Origin: Sellimonas catena
GTDB lineage: Bacteria > Bacillota > Clostridia > Lachnospirales > Lachnospiraceae
Strand: one strand, 5' to 3'
NCBI RefSeq assembly: GCF_045063725.1
Contig: NZ_CP173695.1
DNA length: 64,000 bases
Position numbers and translations under genes: made by a program
Notes under the pieces: model-generated
The model's input: the letters and a program-made list of their open reading frames with translations, nothing else
Told to the model about the DNA's origin: nothing
The model's database searches: none
Part shown: positions 8,958 through 17,600 of the stretch, piece after piece
How positions within the stretch are numbered: position 1 is the stretch's first letter
Layout of the letters: each line of letters begins with the position of its first letter

Positions 8958-9159
8958 CAATCGACTTTATACAAAAATAACCGCCAAAATTTCATTTTAT
9001 TTTTTATGCATTTTGTCTATTACAGGTATTAATTTTTTCTATTTTTGTATGTTTTGCTTATTTTACGTGGATTTGAGATAGATAAAAAAAGACCAAAATT
9101 CGACAGAATGGAGATTTCTTTATTCAAATGTGATTTTAACGACAAATTTCCTTATCAAA

Positions 9160-9217
9160 TAAAAAAAGAGCCGTTCATCATCCAACGATACGACCGCATT
9201 GTTGGAGCAACAGCTCT
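9160..9217 (-). terminator. Terminator after the DUF3791-type gene
   Basis: A long minus-strand hairpin (arms 9201-9217 and 9167-9186, with small bulges) is followed by seven T residues. The stretch 8975-9159 is AT-rich, with no convincing gene or RNA. Confidence 0.7.
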
Positions 9218-9239
9218 GATCTTTCATGTTTCCAAATAT

Positions 9240-9449
9240 TTAATTCTCTTTTTTCATTTCGGCAATATAATCATCAATATCCTTTATGATATGCTGCTCT
9301 CCCATTGTATGGAGAGACTCAAAATACTTCATAATATACTCATCCACTTTGCAGCTTTCGAACAGATCTGCAACTTCAGAACCAGAGAGCCCTTTAAAAT
9401 GACGATATCTCTCCATGCAGTAAATCAAAAAACCGGCTTCTTTGCTCAT
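9240..9449 (-). CDS. Small DUF3791-type protein
   Basis: The start MSKEAGFLIYCME is chosen because GGAGGAGG lies seven to nine bases upstream; a longer ATG start overlaps the previous gene without a site. The 69-residue product has the typical DUF3791 pattern: a hydrophobic N-terminal helix (FLIYCMERY), LSGSEVADLFESCKVDEYI, then a helix ending HIIKDIDDYI. Family members are short, of unknown function, and often lie in small clusters with DUF3990-type genes. Four bases separate it from the upstream small gene, so the two are co-translated. A toxin-antitoxin-like role has been suspected for such cassettes but cannot be shown here. Confidence 0.7.
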   Translation of the reverse strand: MSKEAGFLIYCMERYRHFKGLSGSEVADLFESCKVDEYIMKYFESLHTMGEQHIIKDIDDYIAEMKKEN

Positions 9450-9453
9450 CTTC

Positions 9454-9735
9454 TTATGCCTCCTCCGGATAATCATAGGATCCTGTTAAAAGTTCATCCT
9501 GGTACATCGTATAAAGTGTCAGGGGGCTGTAATGCCATAGTTTCGATTGTTCATCAGAAAGTTCCTTGTATAATTTCGATCGATAAAAACATGAAATTGC
9601 CGATTTTTCATCTATATTACTATTTTTTACAATTTGATCGATAATAGGCGGTATAATAATAGCCAACATTGCACGGTATACATCATCATTTGCCACTGCC
9701 CCCAAAAAAGAATCTACCTCTTGCTGCCCTTTCAA
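9454..9735 (-). CDS. Small hypothetical protein paired with the DUF3791-type gene
   Basis: The frame opens with a TTG codon at 9735 and encodes up to 93 residues. The true start is uncertain; an internal TTG or ATG is possible because no clear ribosome binding site precedes the first codon. The C-terminal half (SAISCFYRSKLYKELSDE, then LWHYSP) resembles short proteins often found beside DUF3791 genes. It ends four bases before the next gene. A DUF3990-type partner, frequent in such clusters, is not present, and the tRNA-Leu terminator lies immediately upstream. The pair may be the remnant of a larger cassette at the tRNA. Confidence 0.55.
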   Translation of the reverse strand: MKGQQEVDSFLGAVANDDVYRAMLAIIIPPIIDQIVKNSNIDEKSAISCFYRSKLYKELSDEQSKLWHYSPLTLYTMYQDELLTGSYDYPEEA

Positions 9736-9749
9736 ATTTCCAATTATTC

Positions 9750-9789
9750 AAAAACAGCGGGAACCCCTTTTCCCTGTGGTTTTCCCGCT
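9750..9789 (-). terminator. Terminator after tRNA-Leu
   Basis: An 8-bp perfect stem AGCGGGAA/TTCCCGCT (9782-9789 with 9756-9763) is followed on the minus strand by G and TTTTT. Confidence 0.75.
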
Positions 9790-9819
9790 CTTTTCGTATC
9801 TCTTTATTTGATAAAGTAC

Positions 9820-9902
9820 TGCCGGCGGCGGGACTTGAACCCGCACATGGTTGCCCATAACAGATTTTGAGTCTGCCTCGTCTGCCATTCCGACACGCCG
9901 GC
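9820..9902 (-). tRNA. tRNA-Leu (anticodon CAA)
   Basis: The 83-nt gene folds with acceptor stem GCCGGCG/CGCCGGC, discriminator A, a long variable arm as in class II tRNAs, and a T-arm with GGTTCAAGTCC. The anticodon loop is CTCAAAA, giving anticodon CAA for UUG codons. No CCA is encoded. Confidence 0.95.
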
Positions 9903-9962
9903 TTTTCCCGGCTGATTAAGCCGAGAATTATTATATCACAGCAACTCTTTGTTTGCAAGGAA

Positions 9963-11255
9963 TTATTTCCAGATTTTTTCTGATTCCGCGATCAGTTCTT
10001 TTCCGATCTCAAAGCAGTCGAAGGTTGCAAAGTAGTCTGCCGGAGTCTCGGCGCGGCGGATCAGCTGTGCTGTTCCATCTTCTTTCAAAAGGACTTCTGC
10101 GGATTTGAGTTTTCCGTTGTAATTGTAGCCCATGGAAAATCCGTGTGCTCCGGTATCGTGGATCACGAGCACATCTCCCATATCGATCTTCGGAAGCATC
10201 CTGTCGATCGCGAATTTATCGTTATTCTCGCAGAGAGATCCGGTGACATCGTATTTATGATCACACGGCTCGTTTTCTTTTCCCATTACTGTAATATGAT
10301 GGTATGCACCATACATGGCCGGGCGCATCAGATTGACCGCGCAGGCATCCACGCCGATATATTCTTTATGCGTATGTTTTTCATGGATCGCTTTTGTCAC
10401 AAGACATCCGTACGGTCCCATCATAAATCTTCCAAGTTCCGTGTAGATTGCCACATCCCCCATTTCTGCCGGAACGAGCACTTTTTCGTATACTTTTCGT
10501 ACGCCTTCTCCGATGACGCGGATATCATTCGGCTCCTGGTCCGGACGGTATGGAATTCCGATTCCGCCGGAAAGATTGATAAATTTGATATGAACACCGG
10601 TCTCTTCTTTCAGCTTGACCGCTGTTTTGAAAAGCACTTCGGCAAGCATCGGGTAGTACTCATTCGTCACCGTGTTGCTTGCGAGAAATGCGTGGATTCC
10701 GAATTCTTTTGCTCCTTTTGACTTCAGGATTTTAAATGCTTCTGTAATCTGTTCTGTTGTCATGCCGTATTTGGCATCTCCCGGGTTGTCCATGATGTCA
10801 TTGGTAATCTGAAAAACTCCACCCGGATTGTAACGGCAGCTGATCGTCTCCGGAATGTGTCCGATCGCTTCTTCAAGGAAATCAATATGCGTGATATCAT
10901 CCAGATTGATGATGGCCCCGAGACGGTCGGCAAGCTGAAAGTCCTCTGCCGGAGTATCATTGGACGAAAACATGATGTCCTCTCCTTTCATTCCCATTGC
11001 CCCGGATAACATCAACTCCGTAAAAGAGGAACAGTCACAGCCGCAGCCATACTCCTTTAAAATCTGAATCAGGAACGGATTCGGCGTCGCCTTTACTGCA
11101 AAATATTCTTTATATCCCGGATTCCATGCAAAGGCCTCCTTTAAAGCTCTTGCGTTCTCCCGAATTCCCTTTTCATCGTACAGGTGAAACGGGGTCGGAA
11201 ATTCCTGAATAATTTCATCCAGTTTTTCTTTGGAAACAAATGGTTTCTTTTCCAT
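9963..11255 (-). CDS. lysA: Diaminopimelate decarboxylase
   Basis: This 430-residue protein belongs to the fold-type III PLP decarboxylases. The PLP lysine lies in YFAVKATPNP near residue 53. Other family blocks are GCGCDCSSFTELMLSGAMG, the glycine loop LSGGIGIPYRP, ELGRFMMGPYG, the VGVDACAVNLMRPAMYGAYH region and the catalytic-cysteine block TGSLCENNDKF. It would convert meso-diaminopimelate to lysine, the last step of lysine synthesis. Its ATG overlaps the stop of the upstream TrmB-type regulator by one base (TGATG). Its relative carboxynorspermidine decarboxylase is less likely, given the length and motifs. Confidence 0.9.
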   Translation of the reverse strand: MEKKPFVSKEKLDEIIQEFPTPFHLYDEKGIRENARALKEAFAWNPGYKEYFAVKATPNPFLIQILKEYGCGCDCSSFTELMLSGAMGMKGEDIMFSSNDTPAEDFQLADRLGAIINLDDITHIDFLEEAIGHIPETISCRYNPGGVFQITNDIMDNPGDAKYGMTTEQITEAFKILKSKGAKEFGIHAFLASNTVTNEYYPMLAEVLFKTAVKLKEETGVHIKFINLSGGIGIPYRPDQEPNDIRVIGEGVRKVYEKVLVPAEMGDVAIYTELGRFMMGPYGCLVTKAIHEKHTHKEYIGVDACAVNLMRPAMYGAYHHITVMGKENEPCDHKYDVTGSLCENNDKFAIDRMLPKIDMGDVLVIHDTGAHGFSMGYNYNGKLKSAEVLLKEDGTAQLIRRAETPADYFATFDCFEIGKELIAESEKIWK

Positions 11256-11968
11256 CAGTTCTTTTCTCCTTTCGTAAGTTCAATCACTTTTATCTCATTT
11301 GCCATCGCCTCTTTGAAAATCTCAACGAAATTGCGCTGGCCTGTATACAGACAGGTGTTTCCGGACCGCTCTCCATATTCTCCGCTCAGGACAAAGGAGG
11401 AATCCACAATCATTCCCACCTGCCCTTTTTTGTCCCCGGCACGGTAAATGGTCCTTGGTTCTTGTAACTCTTCCCAGTCTGTGATGATGACGACTTTCTT
11501 TCCTGCATCGAAAAGAGTCTGCAGATCCGGAAGCACTACTTTCAGGAAAGACTGTCCGGCTGAAATATAAACTCTTTCTTCTGCTTTTTTCAGAAGACCT
11601 CTTGCCTTTGACTCCACTGCCTCCTGCCCGGAAATAGTGATGTAGCCTTCCTCTTCTTTTTTCTGAACAGGCGCATGGAGAAGCAGCCAGTCCTCCTCAT
11701 TTTTCAGCTGGTCAATCTTTTCTTCACAGAACTCCTGAACCGGCACTGCAAGATATTTTCTGCCTGTCTCATTTTCTTCCAGATAAGCTGCTCCTTTCTC
11801 GCACAGAGAAGCCAGCGAGGCATAGACATTCGAACGGGAAATTCCCGTCAGTTTTGCCGCCTCATATCCGGTCAGCTTTCCATTCTCAAGAAGGCTCTCA
11901 TAAAGGGAAGCCTCCTGTCTCGTTAAATCAAATTTCATTAAATGCTCTTTAAACTGTTCTGTACCCAT
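11255..11968 (-). CDS. TrmB-family transcriptional regulator
   Basis: The 237-residue protein starts at an ATG preceded by AAGGAG. An N-terminal TrmB winged helix spans about residues 8-75 (LTRQEASLYESLLENGKLTG, then ISRSNVYASLASLCEKG). A short helical linker follows, then a phospholipase-D-like C-terminal domain of the TrmB_C/regulatory type. Members bind sugars or other metabolites and repress or activate nearby genes. The one-base overlap with lysA suggests coupled expression and control of lysine synthesis or its own operon. An inverted repeat overlaps its promoter. Confidence 0.85.
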   Translation of the reverse strand: MGTEQFKEHLMKFDLTRQEASLYESLLENGKLTGYEAAKLTGISRSNVYASLASLCEKGAAYLEENETGRKYLAVPVQEFCEEKIDQLKNEEDWLLLHAPVQKKEEEGYITISGQEAVESKARGLLKKAEERVYISAGQSFLKVVLPDLQTLFDAGKKVVIITDWEELQEPRTIYRAGDKKGQVGMIVDSSFVLSGEYGERSGNTCLYTGQRNFVEIFKEAMANEIKVIELTKGEKN

Positions 11969-11978
11969 ATTTTCTCCT

Positions 11979-12026
11979 TAGTAGCTCTTTATGGTACTAC
12001 TATAGCACATTTTCCCGGAAAGTCAA
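11979..12026 (-). promoter_or_regulatory. trmB-lysA promoter with overlapping inverted repeat
   Basis: Minus-strand -35 TTGACT (12021-12026), 16-bp spacer and -10 TATAGT (11999-12004). The inverted repeat TAGTAG-N12-CTACTA (11979-12002) overlaps the -10 and initiation region, a plausible autoregulatory operator. Confidence 0.6.
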
Positions 12027-12059
12027 GAAAAATCAGGACAGACAATTCTGTCCGCCCTG
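12027..12059 (-). terminator. Terminator after pyruvate kinase
   Basis: The 7-bp stem GGACAGA/TCTGTCC, extended past a bulge by CAG/CTG, is followed by ATTTTTC on the minus strand. Confidence 0.7.
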
Positions 12060-12069
12060 ACTGCATTTT

Positions 12070-13512
12070 TTATTCAATTACCGCAATTCTCATCATATTG
12101 CTTCCGCTGTTCCCCGCATAAGAATAAGATCCCATCGGCGCAGGAAGCCCTGCCGTCAATACAACGATATCCCCCGGTTCCACGTACTGTTTCGCTTTTA
12201 CCATCTCAAGCGCGTTTTCACAGACATCTTCCATAGACTTCAGCGGAATAGATTTCAGCGGACGTACGCCCCAGTAAATCTGCATTCTGCGGAGTGTCGC
12301 CTCATCCGGACTGACACCGATGACATCTGCTCTCGGTTTGAATTTGGATACCACCTTCGCGGTTGCTCCGGACATGGTCGGCGCGACAATACATTTTGCA
12401 TCCAGGTTGTCTGCTGTTGCTACAGTGGAAAATCCGATAGCACTGGAGATGCTCTGTCTTCTGTGCTGCTGTGCTTTTTTCAGAAGCACATCATAGTCCA
12501 GATGGCTCTCCGTATTTTCTACGATCTGCACCATCATCTTGAGTGCCTCTACCGGGTATTTACCCTGTGCTGTCTCCCCGGAAAGCATGACAGCATCGGT
12601 TCCGTCATATACCGCATTTGCCACGTCGGTTACCTCTGCACGTGTCGGGCGAGGATTCCGGATCATGGAGTCAAGCATCTGTGTCGCCGTGATAACCGGT
12701 TTGAAGTTGTCATTACATTTCTTAATAATTTCCTTCTGGATATACGGAACTTCCTGTGCCGGAATTTCCACACCCATATCACCTCTTGCAACCATGACAC
12801 CGTCCGCGCAGCGGATAATTTCATCGATATTGCGGATTCCTTCCGCATTTTCAATTTTTGCTATGATCGGAATATAAGGGGCGTTACATTCTCTTAACCA
12901 GCTTCGGATTTCGATAATGCACTCTGCGTTTCTTACAAAGGAAGCTGCGATAAAATCGATGCCCTGGCTGACGCCGAATTTAATGTCCTCTCTGTCTTTC
13001 TCTGTAATAGCCGGAAGACGTACCGGTACATTCGGTACATTGATCCCCTTCTTCTCCCCGAGTTCTCCTCCGTTGATTACCTTACAGATAATATCGTTTT
13101 CTGTAATTCTGACAACTTCCAGCTCTATAAGTCCATCATCAATCAGGATTTTCCGTCCAGGCATTACATCTTCGGTCAGCCCGTTGTAAGTGATGGAAAC
13201 TTTGTGTTCATCTCCGACAATGTCCTCGGAAGTCAATGTGAATTCAGCCCCCTCCTGTAATATCACTTTCTTTCCGTCTTTCAGGACACCTGTACGAATC
13301 TCCGGTCCTTTTGTATCCAGAAGAATTGCAACCGGCAGTTTCTCCTCTTCCCGGATCTTCTTGAGCATATCCATACGGAACTTATGCTCTTCATAGTCAC
13401 CATGTGAAAAATTGAATCTCGCAATATTCATCCCGTTTTTCACAAGATTTCTCATCAGATTCTCATCATTTGCATTTGGTCCCATTGTGCATACAATCTT
13501 CGTCTTCTTCAT
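12070..13512 (-). CDS. pyk: Pyruvate kinase
   Basis: The 480-residue protein begins MKKTKIVCTMGPNANDEN and carries the barrel motifs ARFNFSHGDYEEH, LLDTKGPEIRTG, IIAKIENAEGI with the active-site lysine, and VARGDMGVE. It converts phosphoenolpyruvate and ADP to pyruvate and ATP, ending glycolysis. The length matches the short form, without the extra PEP-utiliser-like C-terminal domain of many Bacillus enzymes. It lies 43 bp after the rhomboid-like gene, probably in the same transcript. Confidence 0.97.
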   Translation of the reverse strand: MKKTKIVCTMGPNANDENLMRNLVKNGMNIARFNFSHGDYEEHKFRMDMLKKIREEEKLPVAILLDTKGPEIRTGVLKDGKKVILQEGAEFTLTSEDIVGDEHKVSITYNGLTEDVMPGRKILIDDGLIELEVVRITENDIICKVINGGELGEKKGINVPNVPVRLPAITEKDREDIKFGVSQGIDFIAASFVRNAECIIEIRSWLRECNAPYIPIIAKIENAEGIRNIDEIIRCADGVMVARGDMGVEIPAQEVPYIQKEIIKKCNDNFKPVITATQMLDSMIRNPRPTRAEVTDVANAVYDGTDAVMLSGETAQGKYPVEALKMMVQIVENTESHLDYDVLLKKAQQHRRQSISSAIGFSTVATADNLDAKCIVAPTMSGATAKVVSKFKPRADVIGVSPDEATLRRMQIYWGVRPLKSIPLKSMEDVCENALEMVKAKQYVEPGDIVVLTAGLPAPMGSYSYAGNSGSNMMRIAVIE

Positions 13513-13555
13513 TTTCTTCCATTCCTTTCTGGTCGTAACCTCTTGATGTGCCTTT

Positions 13556-14428
13556 CTATTTTACATGTTCATGTGTAAACAGATGATCCTGACAGTATTC
13601 ATAGTTTCCATTACATTTTGAGCAGTAGCGGAATTCCAGTTCCGGATGGTCCAGCTCCGTCCGTCCGCAGACTGCACACCGGTGCTTCGGCACTCTGCCG
13701 TCAGGCTGCGCGGAATAATGATTCTGCGGCCTTGCTTTCATCTGTTTTTTGAATTCTCTTCTGCGCTTCTGCTGCTTTGGAGAAAATTGTGCGTAGTTTC
13801 TCGTTGAAACATAAAAAATCACAAAATTCAGAATCGAAATTGCCGCCGCAAAAGCACTTGCCCGGTAGCTGGTGTATGTTCCGCCGTATGACGGAAGAAA
13901 ACCCTGAATGATCGTCCAGATGAAAAATGCCCCGTCGATCCATGCCAGCCATTTTGCCTTGACAGGCAGAATATAAAACAGAAGGAACTCCATGTCCGGA
14001 TATACCGCTGCAAAAGCAAAGAACAGGGAAAGGTTCAGATAGGACGTACCCAGCATGTAGACCTGACCTGTAACCAGATAGATCAAAAGGGCGGCAATCA
14101 CGTGGAACAGCACACCGGTAAAAAAATAAAGGTTGAACCGGAATGATCCCCACGTTTGCTCCAGCGTTCTTCCAATCATATAATAAAAATAAAGAGCAAT
14201 GATCAGAAAGATCAGGTTGTTTGACGGCGGCTGAATCAAAAATGTAACGATTCTCCAAATTTGTCCGTGCAGAATTTCAGCTGCGTTCAATGACAGATAC
14301 TGGATATAAAAATACGGATTGATGTAGTCCAGCACAAATCCGATTCCATACAGAATAATAATAAAATACATCAGATTCGGAATCGCATATCTGCCGAATT
14401 TACGCTCTAAACGTGAAATCCAATTCAT
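13556..14428 (-). CDS. Rhomboid-like membrane protein with C-terminal zinc ribbon
   Basis: The start MNWISRLERKFG is preferred because AAAGGAG precedes it. The 290-residue product has about six membrane spans (residues 20-205) in a rhomboid-like arrangement. Where a protease would have GxSG it reads LGTSYLNLS, and I see no matching catalytic histidine, so it may be an inactive rhomboid. A basic linker (KQQKRRREFKKQMKARPQ) leads to a C-terminal cysteine/histidine cluster: CAVCG, YCSKC, CQDH. This likely forms a cytoplasmic zinc ribbon. Its function is unknown. It is transcribed ahead of pyruvate kinase. Confidence 0.75.
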   Translation of the reverse strand: MNWISRLERKFGRYAIPNLMYFIIILYGIGFVLDYINPYFYIQYLSLNAAEILHGQIWRIVTFLIQPPSNNLIFLIIALYFYYMIGRTLEQTWGSFRFNLYFFTGVLFHVIAALLIYLVTGQVYMLGTSYLNLSLFFAFAAVYPDMEFLLFYILPVKAKWLAWIDGAFFIWTIIQGFLPSYGGTYTSYRASAFAAAISILNFVIFYVSTRNYAQFSPKQQKRRREFKKQMKARPQNHYSAQPDGRVPKHRCAVCGRTELDHPELEFRYCSKCNGNYEYCQDHLFTHEHVK

Positions 14429-14456
14429 CTTTTTTCTCCTTTCATACTCGTTTTTC

Positions 14457-14485
14457 ATTGTATCCTCTCCCTGTTTTTTTGTCAA
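14457..14485 (-). promoter_or_regulatory. Promoter of rhomboid-like gene and pyk
   Basis: Minus-strand -35 TTGACA (14480-14485), 17-bp spacer, -10 TACAAT (14457-14462). Confidence 0.75.
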
Positions 14486-14496
14486 TCGGCTTCACA

Positions 14497-14531
14497 GACT
14501 TTACAGGAATTCTTCCCGGACTTTACAGGAA
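14497..14531. repeat. Tandem 13-bp direct repeat in divergent intergenic region
   Basis: GACTTTACAGGAA occurs at 14497-14509 and again at 14519-14531, with a 22-bp period (two helical turns). It lies between two divergent promoters and could bind a regulator; no protein is assigned. Confidence 0.5.
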
Positions 14532-14557
14532 ATTCATTTTTCCTTAGGAAGATTTTA

Positions 14558-14586
14558 TTGTATCTTGCTCCTTTTTGTCGTATAAT
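14558..14586 (+). promoter_or_regulatory. Promoter of acyl-CoA dehydratase activase gene
   Basis: -35 TTGTAT (14558-14563), 17-bp spacer, -10 TATAAT (14581-14586). An AAAGGAG site precedes the ATG at 14664. Confidence 0.6.
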
Positions 14587-14663
14587 AAACGATGTTGCAA
14601 AAATATATTAATCATAAGAAGAAATACATCTGCACATATAAGATAGAAAAGGAGTAACACAAT

Positions 14664-17600
14664 ATGAGCCAAAGGGATATTTTCACTCTGGGAATTGACA
14701 TCGGTTCTACCACTGTCAAGATTGCGGTTCTTGATGAAAAGAACGAGATGATGTTCTCAGATTATGAACGACATTTTGCCAACATTCAGGAAACCCTTTC
14801 TGACTTGCTTGGAAGAGCTGTTCATCAGCTTGGGGCCATTCATGTATCTCCGGTCATCACCGGAAGCGGCGGCCTTACCCTGGCAAAACACCTCGGTGTT
14901 CCTTTTGTCCAGGAAGTAATTGCTGTGTCCACTGCCTTACAGGATTATGCTCCTCAGACCGATGTCGCCATCGAGCTTGGCGGCGAGGACGCAAAGATTA
15001 TCTATTTTGAGAATGGAAATGTGGAACAAAGAATGAACGGGATCTGTGCCGGAGGTACCGGTCCTTTATCGACCAGATGGCCTCTCTTCTTCAGACGGAT
15101 GCCACAGGTTTGAATGAATACGCAAAAAATTATAATGCCTTATATGATATTGCCGCACGCTGCGGTGTGTTTGCCAAGACAGATATCCAGCCTCTGATCA
15201 ATGACGGTGCCGCAAAGGAGGACCTGGCAGCCTCTATTTTCCAGGCGGTAGTCAATCAGACAATCAGCGGTCTGGCATGCGGAAAGCCGATCCGCGGACA
15301 TGTTGCATTCCTCGGCGGTCCGCTGCATTTCCTCTCCGAGCTGAGAGCGGCATTTATCCGGACACTGGAGCTGGATGACGAACATACGATTGCTCCGAAG
15401 AACTCCCACCTGTTTGCTGCTGTTGGATCCGCACTGAATTCCAAAAAAGATCTGGATGTTCCGATTATTGAGCTGCAGAAACGTCTGGCAAATCATATCC
15501 AGATGGATTTCGAAGTGGAGCGTCTTGACCCTCTCTTCGCTTCCGAGGAGGAGTTCCGTGAATTTAAGGAACGTCATGACAGACATCAGGTCCCTGTCAA
15601 GGATCTTTCCACCTACAAAGGGAATGTTTATCTTGGAATCGATGCCGGTTCCACTACGACAAAAGCTGCGCTTGTAGGCGAAGATGGTACACTTCTTTAT
15701 TCCTTTTACCACGGAAATGACGGCGATCCGCTTGCCACAACGATCACCGCGCTGAAAGATATTTATTCCAGGCTTCCGGAAGACGCACGGATTGCCTACT
15801 CCTGCTCTACCGGATACGGAGAGGCGCTGATGAAAGCTGCGTTCCTTCTGGATGAGGGAGAAGTCGAGACGATCTCGCATTATTATGCGGCCTCTTTCTT
15901 CGAACCGGATGTAGACTGTATTCTTGACATCGGCGGCCAGGATATGAAATGTATCAAAATTAAAAACCATACGGTAGATTCCGTACAGCTCAATGAAGCC
16001 TGCTCCTCCGGATGCGGTTCTTTCATTGAAACATTCGCCAAATCACTGAATTACTCTGTGGAGGATTTTGCTGATGAAGCGCTTTACGCAAAACATCCGA
16101 TTGACCTTGGAACACGATGTACGGTATTTATGAACTCAAAAGTAAAGCAGGCCCAGAAAGAAGGTGCTTCTGTTGCCGATATTTCCGCCGGCCTTGCCTA
16201 CTCCGTCATCAAGAATGCACTGTTCAAGGTAATCAAGGTTTCCGACGCATCGGAACTTGGTAAGAACATTGTTGTCCAGGGCGGTACTTTCTATAACAAT
16301 GCTGTACTGCGCAGCTTTGAAAAAATCGCCAACTGCGAGGCTGTCCGCCCGGATATCGCCGGAATCATGGGAGCATTTGGAGCAGCACTGATTGCCCGTG
16401 AACGGTACCATACATATGACTGCAAAGAGACAACCATGCTCTCTATCGAAGATATTGAAAATCTGACATACGAAACATCCATGGCAAAATGTCAGAGATG
16501 TGCCAACCACTGCCGTCTGACAATCAACAAGTTTACCGGCGGAAGACGTTTCATCACCGGAAACCGTTGTGAGCGGGGTCTTGGAAAGGAAAAGACCAAC
16601 ACCGATATTCCAAACCTCTTCTCCTATAAAAATGAACGGTATTTTGGCTACAAGCCGCTTCCAAAGGAAGAGGCTCCTCACGGAACGATCGGACTTCCAA
16701 GAGTACTGAACATGTACGAAGATTACCCTCTGTGGTTTACCTTCTTTACAGAACTGGGATTTTCCGTTGTTCTTTCTCCTTCTTCTTCGAGAAAGATCTA
16801 TGAGATGGGAATTGAATCCATACCAAGCGAGTCCGAGTGCTATCCGGCCAAGCTTGCCCACGGCCATGTGGAATGGCTGATCCGTCAGAATGTGGACCGG
16901 ATCTTCTACCCTTGCATTCCGTATGAGCGAAATGAATTTCCGGATGCAAACAACCACTACAACTGTCCGATCGTCACGTCCTACGCGGAAAATATCAAAA
17001 ACAATATGGACGAGATCGTACAGGGAAAGGTTGATTTCATGAATCCGTTCCTTGCGCTGACAAGCGAAGAGATTATGGCTGACCGCCTGGTTGAAATCTT
17101 CTCTGAGAAATTCCGGATTCCGGAAGAAAAAATCCGGGATGCCGCCCACAAAGGATGGGTGGAACTGGAAAACTGCCGGGACGATATCCGGAAAAAAGGC
17201 GAGGAGACCCTTGCTTATCTGGAAAAGACCGGACGGCACGGCATTGTCCTTGCAGGACGTCCGTACCATTATGACCCGGAAGTCAACCACGGTATTCCGG
17301 AACTGATTACTTCTTATGGAATTGCCGTGCTGACAGAGGATTCCATCTCTCACTTAAATCCGGTGGAACGGCCGCTTAATGTCATGGACCAGTGGATGTA
17401 TCATTCCCGTCTTTACGCGGCTGCAAACTATGTCAAGACAACAGAGAACCTTGATCTGATCCAGCTTAACTCTTTCGGGTGTGGACTTGATGCGGTAACC
17501 ACCGATGAGGTGGCAGATATTCTGACCGGTTTCGGAAAGATTTATACCTCGCTGAAAATTGATGAGGTCAACAATCTGGGTGCAGCCAGAATCCGTATCC

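Noticed and set aside
9634..9870. Plus-strand frame containing RRRDLNPHMVAHNRF
   Set aside because: It reads through the antisense of tRNA-Leu; this peptide is a common false translation of tRNA genes.
16136..17353. Minus-strand 405-codon open frame
   Set aside because: Antisense to the dehydratase activase, no ribosome binding site, no family motif.
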